Source: Prorocentrum cordatum (taxonomy: Eukaryota; Sar; Dinophyceae; Prorocentrales; Prorocentraceae). From it: a stretch of DNA of 55,324 nt. The position numbers were made by a program, and so were the translations under genes. This document shows, in pieces, positions 41,087 through 47,747 of the stretch; positions within the stretch are counted from its first letter, which is position 1, and the number at the start of each line of letters is the position of its first letter. Location of the stretch: NCBI GenBank assembly GCA_963575745.1, contig CAUYUJ010016309.1, positions 69,678 through 125,001 on the forward strand, read 5' to 3'. The notes under the pieces were generated by a model. That model was not told where the DNA came from, did no database searches, and saw only the letters and a list, made by a program, of their open reading frames with translations.

Positions 41087-41875
41087 GCGCGACCGCAACG
41101 GCGTCGTGTGAGTCGTTGCGCATGCCGCGGTCCAGGTACGACGCGCCAACAGCGACGGGCCGGAAACGCGCGACTGCTCCGCAGACCGCCACGTTGTCCC
41201 CCTTGCGGTCTGCCGGGGAGGCGAAGACTTCCCATAACGCCTCGTCGTCAGCTTCGCGCTGGAAAGCTTCGCGAGCCTGCTGGGAGGTCAGGTTGTTGTC
41301 GCCGACCACGAGGCGCGCGACCGGCGTGTCCAGCTCCGGGGCCTCGAGGCCGTCCAAGTGGAGTCGGAGAAGCCTCACTGCGCGCTGTCGTGTTTGAGTG
41401 GTGGGAGGGCGCTCGCCGCAAACGATGTGCATATTGCCGGTGACCGCGTGCACTCTGCCATGGCCGCTTGTCTGCACATCGAGCCGTGCTTTCGCAGCGT
41501 CCACCTGTCGTCCGATGGGGACGCGGTAGATATCTGTGTCTCCGTGCAGGGACGCGACGGCAGGCTGAGAAACACCGCCGAAGCCCCATAGGCTCAAGTA
41601 GTTGTCGACCTCGGAGAAGCGAACGTTGTCGCCGAACGGCTTGGTCAGGATGTCTTCCACGTTGATCGCTGCTTTGCTCGGGCCTCGACGAAACGCACCG
41701 ACCTCGCACGCAGACAAAAGGTCAGCATCAGCGTCCTCGACGATCGTGGCGCGCACCCGCCCGAAGTTTGAGCAGTGAGTGCTGGACTTCTTCCCGGACG
41801 TCGCCGTGCTCGAACCCGAAATTAAAGGAGGCGACCGTGAAAGACGCAGGCTGAGGAGCACCGCGAGCTGGCCCC
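40279..41875. repeat. Large palindrome, two ~0.79-kb arms
   Basis: Left arm about 40279-41067, spacer 41068-41082 (eight C, then GTGCATC), right arm 41083 to about 41870. GTTGCGGTCGTGCTCAC meets GTGAGCGCGACCGCAAC at the centre. The outer edge coincides with a micro-motif copy on each side (CGCGGTGCTCCTCAGCCTGC and its reverse complement). Confidence 0.85.
41064..41861 (-). pseudogene. EEP-family endonuclease, inverted copy (right arm)
   Basis: On the minus strand this repeats the left-arm protein with roughly 20 substitutions over about 230 residues (VRATIV for VCATIV, FGGVSQPAVA for FGGASQLAVV, GDNNLT for GDNSLT). It keeps the His in NDSHDAVAV. At its N-terminus two bases are missing relative to the left arm (GAGCACGGCGACGTCC versus GAGCAGGCGGCGATGTCC), which puts the ASFNFG start out of frame. 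The two arms are thus damaged in different places. The stop lies just inside the left arm. Confidence 0.65.
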
Positions 41876-41939
41876 TGTGGCAGCTACGCCGTGGCCTTTG
41901 TTGCGGGATCAGGTGACCTGGGAGTGATCTCTGGCAAAC

Positions 41940-42245
41940 AAAATGTGGTGCTTCTCAGCCTGCATTCATGTGGCACGCAATGCCGTGGCCTGCACTCGCG
42001 TAGTGCTTCTCAGCCTGCACTCGCGCGGTGCTTCTCAGCCTGCGCCTCCTCGGTGCTTGCCAGCCGCCGGATTGGCGCGATTTCCTGCAATACAAGCGGG
42101 AGAGGTGAAGTATCCGAGCCCGCGTGTCCACGTTGCTTCTCGGCGTGCGTACTTGTAATCCTAGGTCCAGCAGTAGTAGGACTGCGCGGCCGCGGTGCTT
42201 CTCAGCCTCCGAGTTTCTGCGGTGCTTCTCAGCCTGCAAGTTTTG
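41940..42245 (+). repeat. Cluster of GGTGCTTCTCAGCCTGC micro-motifs
   Basis: Exact or near copies lie at 41947, 42002, 42027, 42052 (partial), 42132 (partial), 42194 and 42221, all on the plus strand, spaced by 25-80 bases of unrelated sequence. No open frame here is convincingly coding. Confidence 0.75.
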
Positions 42246-42454
42246 CCGACTGTCCGCTTCGCACGCCGCTCCTCAGTGCGCTCCTCTTCCGTTTGCGAGA
42301 TGTCTTCCAAGATTTGGTTGGAGGCCGAGAAAGACGGACAGAACAAATCCAAGTACCGCGGTCATCATCCCATCCTCCTCCTCAATCATCACATCATCAT
42401 CATCGATGGCTTCGCCGAGCACCCCAGTGGAGACTCAGGTCTTACGGGTCCGTG

Positions 42455-42459
42455 CCCAG

Positions 42460-42500
<41 letters not shown>

Positions 42501-42517
42501 GACTACTACTACTACTA

Positions 42518-42556
<39 letters not shown>

Positions 42557-42557
42557 T

Positions 42558-42614
<57 letters not shown>

Positions 42615-42620
42615 CACTAC
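42455..42620. repeat. (TAC)n microsatellite
   Basis: About 165 bases of ACT/TAC triplets. More diffuse TAC/TGC triplets continue at 42820-42980. Confidence 0.95.
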
Positions 42621-42639
42621 GACGACATCACACTAAATC

Positions 42640-43180
42640 CATTCATGGGAGTGCCTGTTTTGGAGCTACATTCATTGATGCAAGTGTGTCGTTTGAAGCT
42701 CAACCCGTTGACAGCAGTGTCTCGTTTGGAATCGCATCCGTTGATAGCAGTGTCTTGTTTAGACTTCGATGCATGTATACAAAGATCGCATTTGGAGATG
42801 CCGTTATCGAAAGCAGTGTTTCTACTGCTACTACCACTGCTCCCATCACTCCTACTCGTTCACTCCACACACTACAACTACTACTTCACTGTTACCACTA
42901 CTACCATCACTACTACTTCTACTGCTACTACTACTGTTACTATTACTGCTGCTGCTGCTGCTGTTGCTGCTGCTAGTGTAGCTATTGCTACTGCAACTAC
43001 TGGCAGTGCCACTGCGATTGCCGCTGATGTTGCCACTGCGACTGCCACTGCGAATCCGAATGCGACTGCGAGAACACCAGAATTCTACAACAACGCTCTT
43101 ACATGAATACCACAGGCAATGTTTCCAGCTATGCTTCTACACATCGCTGTTCGGTTGCTTTGCCGGGATAATTTTACGTA
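42640..43180. repeat. TTGATAGCAGTGTCTCG units, TAC/TGC tract, AATTCTACAAC module
   Basis: Four ~33-bp units run to 42770, then triplet-rich sequence, then CCACTGCGACTGCC words and a ~100-bp module (CAGAATTCTACAACAACG, GGCAATGTTTCCAGCTATGC, CACATCGCTGTTCGGTTGC) shared with 25.67, 43.88 and 45.98 kb. Confidence 0.7.
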
Positions 43181-43800
43181 CATTCCTACATATGGCCCTT
43201 CTCATTACCTATTGATTGGTCCTCGGGCGCGCACACGTGTGTTTTCATGTATATTCCTATAGATGGGCCCTCTCCAGGATTACGTGTGATCCTATAGGTT
43301 GGCCGTCTCCAGGGGCACGTTTTTTTTGTTTTTGTTTTTACCTAACAGCGAAGGCTGATAGGTTTCGAATGGTTTTAAAAGGAATCATCTTGACTGCTCA
43401 GGGGGGTCTGGGCAGATGCCGGACGGTTGCCGGGGAGAATCCGCAGAAGTCGTTTTGAGCAAACAGTTGCACACTTCGAGGCCTTCGATTCCTGGGCATG
43501 TTTTTGAACGCCCGGAGCCAACTGTAGGCCACTTCGTGGTCTTCGAATTCCCAGAACACCATTCCTGGGCATGATTTTGAGTGCTCGGAGCCAACTGTAG
43601 GCCACTTCGTGGTTTTCGAGTTCCCAGAACATCGCTCCCGGGCCACATTTTGAATGCCCGGAGCCAGCTGTAGGCCACTTCGTGTTCTTCGTGTTCCCAG
43701 AACACCGCTCCCGGGCCACATTTTGAATGCCCGGAGCCAACTGTAGGCCATTTCGTGTTCTTCGAATTACCAGAACTCCATTCACGGGCATCATTTTGCT
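43181..43800. repeat. CTATAGATGGGCC / ACCTAACAGC / CCGGAGCCAACTGTAGG block
   Basis: Same module order as at 24.6-25.3 and 25.8-26.5 kb, with five 62-bp units at 43475-43790. Confidence 0.7.
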
Positions 43801-44495
43801 TGCCCTGCATTGCCACTGCGACTGCGACTGGTGCTGCCGTCGCCACTGCGACTGCCATTGCGAATGCGATTGCGACTCCGAGTACACCAGAATTCTACAA
43901 CAGGAATCCTACATGAATCTAAAAGGGAATGCTTCCAGATATGTGCATACACATCGCTGTTAAGTTGCTTTGCCCGGATATTTTGTTTGTGTTACCTAAC
44001 ATCGAAGACTGATAGGTTTCGAATGGTTCCAAAAAGAAAGCATCTTGACTCCCCAGAGGGGGTCTGGGCAGATGCCGGACGGGTGCCGGGGAGAATCCGC
44101 GGAAGTCGTTTTGAGGAAACAGCTACACACTTCGAGGTCTTCGAGGTCCCAGAATTAAATTCCTGAGCATGTTTTTGAATGCCCGGAGCCAACTGTAGGC
44201 CACTTCGTGGTCTTCGAATTCCCAGAACACCATTCCTGGGCATGATTTTGAATGCTCGGAGCCACCTGTAGGCCACTTCGTGGTCTTCGAGTTCCCAGAA
44301 TTCCATTCCTGGGCATGATTTTGAATGCCCGGAGCCAACTGTAGGCCACTTCGTGGTCCTCGAATTCCCAGAACTCAACTCCTGGGTATGATTTTGAATA
44401 CTCGGAGCCAACTGTAGGCCACTTCGTGGTCTTCGAATTCCCAGAACACCATTCCTGGGCATGATTTTGAATGCCCGGAGCCAGCTGTAGGCGTC
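43801..44495. repeat. AATTCTACAAC / ACCTAACATC / CCGGAGCCAACTGTAGG block
   Basis: The ~100-bp module with CTACAACAGGAATCCTACAT comes first, then the ACCTAACATCGAAGACTGA module, then six 62-bp units to 44492. Tandem duplication of the preceding block is likely. Confidence 0.7.
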
Positions 44496-44514
44496 GTCGC
44501 ACAGCACGAGTGTT

Positions 44515-45018
44515 TTGGTGCGTTGTCGCCACCTGGTGCGTCTGATCTACGTTGCTGCCATGACGGGTTTGGCAGCAACTGTGGACGTTGCAGCGCCATA
44601 CCTAGCTACGAACAACTTGCAAGGCCTCAGGCGTTACCTCGACACCGCCAAAGTTGTGCACCGTGGTGGCCAGCACCCGGGGAAAAATTGTCGCGGCAAC
44701 ATTGCGGTGCAGCTTCTTCAGCTCATGCGCAGCATTGGCAACAAAATGGCAAACCTGCTCTCCTCGTGCACGCCTTCGCTGCCGACGATCCAGCGGCGAC
44801 AGGTGCTCCTCAGCCTTGTCGAACTGGTTTTCGAACTGGCAAACAAGCGCGAGTACGAGGTCGATGAATGCGGAGCATACAAATGCAAACGAATCTTGGA
44901 AATCACCGTGCTGGCGGGGCTGAGTTCCAAACTGACAGTGCCGCATTTTTTCCCTGGATACCTCCTGGCTTTGTCTGGTCGGTGGCTGGTTCCAGCCGGA
45001 TCACGCCGTGCCCTGTGA
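44515..45018 (+). CDS. Hypothetical protein or fragment
   Basis: A 167-codon frame with protein-like composition: AAMTGLAATVDVAAPYLATN, LQGLRRYLDTAKVVHRGG, IAVQLLQLMRSIGNKMANLL, then VFELANKREYEVDECGAYK and TVLAGLSSKLTVPHFFPG. It lies directly after a 62-bp array and is single-copy sequence. The micro-motif at 44802 is read here as VLLSL, not in the usual GAxQPA frame. No family is recognised. The start codon used by the frame (GTG) is not credible in a eukaryote, so this is probably an exon or a relic. Confidence 0.4.
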   Translation: MVRCRHLVRLIYVAAMTGLAATVDVAAPYLATNNLQGLRRYLDTAKVVHRGGQHPGKNCRGNIAVQLLQLMRSIGNKMANLLSSCTPSLPTIQRRQVLLSLVELVFELANKREYEVDECGAYKCKRILEITVLAGLSSKLTVPHFFPGYLLALSGRWLVPAGSRRAL

Positions 45019-45024
45019 CAGATC

Positions 45025-45231
45025 ATGCCCGGCATGACCACGAATATTCGCGAACAGCAGGCTTTGAAAACGATATCTTTGACACTCGTTTCCGGCGGTA
45101 ATGGCAAGTCCGTTCCTGTCTGCACCATATCAGCAATGTTGTGCTTCTGGAACGAGCACAAGAATAACGTGCTGCACTGGGTGCGGGAGTGGGTGCCCAA
45201 TGCGCTGCCGCGCCAAGCGGCGAGCCGCTGA
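45025..45231 (+). CDS. Small hypothetical ORF, possible continuation
   Basis: MPGMTTNIREQQALKTIS, then LTLVSGGNGKSVPVCTIS and CFWNEHKNNVLHWVREW. It begins 6 bases after the previous stop and in the same frame, so a single TGA (45016-45018) separates them. The two are probably one protein interrupted by a stop. The words look protein-like, but no family is recognised. Confidence 0.35.
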   Translation: MPGMTTNIREQQALKTISLTLVSGGNGKSVPVCTISAMLCFWNEHKNNVLHWVREWVPNALPRQAASR

Positions 45232-45363
45232 ATCGGCTGCCCTCACCGCCGCGGTTGTCTCACTTTTGTCCGCGGTGCTTCTCAGCCCGCAGTTGCTTTT
45301 CTGGACGCGTCGGTGCTGATGGGGCAACGCTGATTCCTTTGCAAAAATTTCGGTGGGTAGCGA

Positions 45364-45465
45364 GATATGGGGCGCCTCAGTCTGCATCCTGCATGCAGTT
45401 TTGCTGCTGTGCAAACGATGGTACAAACCAACGCAGTAGGGAGATAATGCAGAGCGATGAAAACA
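45364..45465. repeat. Duplicate of the 38.7-kb block
   Basis: CAGTCTGCATCCTGCATGCA, GCTGCTGTGCAAACGATGG and TACAAACCAACGC closely match 38705-38815. Both follow a GGTGCT(T/G)CTCAGCC motif. Confidence 0.7.
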
Positions 45466-45489
45466 CGGATACATACACGCCTTGCAGCG

Positions 45490-45629
45490 CGTGCATGCTA
45501 CTACTGGTGCTACTAGTACTAGTACTAGTACTAGTACTAGTACTAGTACTAGTACTAGTACTAGTACTAGTACTAGTACTAGTACTACTACTAGTACTAC
45601 TACTAATAATAATACTGCTACTACTACTG

Positions 45630-45662
<33 letters not shown>

Positions 45663-45663
45663 G

Positions 45664-45713
<50 letters not shown>

Positions 45714-45724
45714 ACTACTACTAG

Positions 45725-45793
<69 letters not shown>

Positions 45794-45835
45794 CATTGCT
45801 ACTACTGCTACTACTGCTCCTACTACTACTACGAC
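45490..45835. repeat. (ACTAGT)n palindromic hexamer and (TAC)n
   Basis: ACTAGT repeated about 14 times (45505-45590), each unit self-complementary, followed by about 230 bases of TAC/ACT triplets with AATAATAAT and GCTACT interruptions. Confidence 0.95.
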
Positions 45836-46300
45836 TAGGCAGAGGCTGAGGTTAAGGCAGGCTGAGGCTGAGGCTGCGGCAGGCTGAGGCTGAGGCAGGC
45901 TGAGGCTGAGGCTGCGACAGCGACTGCCGTTTCCGCTGCAACTGCCATTGCGATTGCGACTGCGACTGCGATTACACTAGGGTTCTACAGCAGGACTCCT
46001 ACATTAATATCAAGGGCAATGCTTCCATATATGCTTCTAAACATCGCTGTTCGGTTGCTTTGCCGGGGTGCGTTTTCACGTGAGTGTGTGTATGTATGTA
46101 TGTGTATATATATATATATATATAGATAAATAGTTTTGTGTTATATGTGTGTATGTATGTATGTATGTATGTATGTATGTATGTGTGTGTGTATGTATGT
46201 ATGTATGTATGTGTGTATATATATATATGTATATATATATATATAAGTTGATCTTTCGATGGGGTCCCAAGATTGGCCTTCTCCAGGGACACGAAGGGCC
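45836..46300. repeat. GAGGCTGAGGC tract, AGGGTTCTACAGC module, (ATGT)n
   Basis: A short GAGGCTGAGGCAGGCT run is followed by the ~100-bp TTCTACAGCAGGACTCC module and then (TATG)n with (TA)n tracts at 46085-46245. This repeats the module order at 25.3-25.75 kb. Confidence 0.75.
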
Positions 46301-46875
46301 CGGGAGGCCCCCGGGAAGCTCCGATAGGGAGAAGCGTGGAAACACATGGGTTCCTACCGCCCCAGGGCGGGGGAAGCGTGACAACATATTGTTCCTAACG
46401 TCCGAGGGCGAGAGAAGCGTGAAAACACATGCCACAGGGCGGGAGAAGCGTCCCTGGGCAGAGAGAGTCAGTCCTTCGAGACATTGTCGTCGTTGTCGTC
46501 TCGAGCGCAACGCTTGTTTGGCAAAACTTGATTGACCTGGGCGCCCCAGCATGCCCCAGGAGGCCCTGGGAGCGCGGACGCGGCGTAATCTACGAGGGAT
46601 CGTGGCGTTGGGAGCGCGGACCACGCGTAATTTGCAAGGGATCGTGACCCTCGGGGCGCGGGCGCAGCGTAATTTACGAGGGGTGGGGGCCTTGGGCGCT
46701 CGGACGCAACGTCATTTACGAGGGATCGTAACTTTTTGAGCGCGGGCGCAGCGTAGAATGCGAGGGATCGGGGCCCTGGGAGCTCGGACGCAGCGTAATA
46801 TACGAGGGATCGTGGCCCTGGGAGCGCGAACGCAGCGTCATTTACAAGGTGATACAAGGTGTCGGGGCCCTGGGA
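46301..46875. repeat. ~45-55-bp arrays: GGGAGAAGCGT and CGCAGCGTAATTTACGAGGG
   Basis: Four GGGCGRGAGAAGCGTG units (46330-46460), one CGTCTCGAGCGCAACGCTTG unit, then about eight units with GGAGCGCGGACGC, AGCGTAATTTACGAGGG and ATCGTG. No gene is supported. Confidence 0.65.
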
Positions 46876-47747
46876 GCGTGACCCGTGGCACGTCCATTGG
46901 CACGTTCCGTAACGCGTCCCCTTGGCACGTCCCGCAGTGCGTTCCCATGGCACGTCCCCTGGGACGTCGCCTGGCACGTCCCTGGGGGTGGTCCGCGGCG
47001 CGTCCTCCTGGCATGTTCCCCTGTCAGTTAGTTTTGGGGCAGCTACTATGTGCTCAGGCAGCTCGAGCTTAAGATCCATAACAGTTCGGTCAGGATTCGG
47101 ATGCAAATGAGGACTCGATCCACAGCGCCACAGAGCACAATTGCGGCATGGCGCATCGCAATTCAGCACGGCGGAGCGCATCACAACCCTCGGCACGGTA
47201 CATCAAGATCGATACACTCATCATTGCATTTTGTCACGTTCGCTGGCGCGTTCCGTGGCGCGTCCCGTGGCGAGTCCCCCTGGCACGTCGCGCGGCGCGT
47301 CCCCTGGCGCATCCCGTGGCACGTCCAGTGGCACGTTCCGTAGCGCGTCCCCTTGGCACGTCCCGCAGTGCGTCCCTATGGCACGTCCCCTGTCACGTCG
47401 CCTGGCGCGTCCCTTGGAGCGTTCCGCGGCGTGTCCTCCTAGCACGTCTCCTTGCCAATCAGCTCTAGGGCAGCTACTATGTTCTCAGGCAGCTCGAGCT
47501 TACGACCCAGAGCAGATCGGTCAGGACTCGGATGCAAAGGAGGATTCGATCCACAGCGTTATAGAGCACAATCGCGGCATGGTACATCGCAATTCAGGAC
47601 GGCGCAGCACAGCACAATTCTCGGCACGGTACATCAAGATCGATACACTCATCATTGCAGTTGCCCGTCGCCCAATCAGGTGTCTTTGAACCGTTGCCAT
47701 GTCTTACATATCTATATTCCTTTCCGGGTGCGTGGGTCGATCATGTT
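46876..47747. repeat. CACGTCCC arrays with two ~200-bp modules and a family 2 tail
   Basis: Same architecture as 18.5-19.8 and 22.3-23.2 kb. The tail (CCTTTCCGGG at 47719-47728, then GGGTCGATCATGTT) ends at 47747, and the next family 2 head begins at the very next base. Confidence 0.75.

Larger units (their letters stand above)
30028..41875 (+). mobile_element. Helentron-like element relic (Rep-helicase plus endonuclease)
   Basis: Over 8.5 kb one protein-like order continues across stops and frameshifts: zinc-binding N-terminus, DUF6570-like region, Rep-like region with YIAKYQGK, then a PIF1-type helicase. An EEP endonuclease lies 1.6 kb downstream, on the same strand. Rep-Hel-EN is the gene set of Helentrons (Helitron2), rolling-circle-type DNA elements. 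The element's ends could not be placed: terminal motifs are short and no clear 5' end or 3' hairpin stands out. Extent is therefore from first to last recognised part, including the inverted endonuclease copy. The many lesions say this copy is not autonomous now. Confidence 0.65.

Noticed and set aside
40279-41875. Palindrome as an assembly or library fold-back artefact
   Set aside because: Arms differ by many substitutions and by an indel, which an artefact from one template would not produce. Spanning reads would still be useful.
42195-43106. 303-codon Tyr/Thr-rich frame
   Set aside because: Product of the (TAC)n tract and dispersed repeats.
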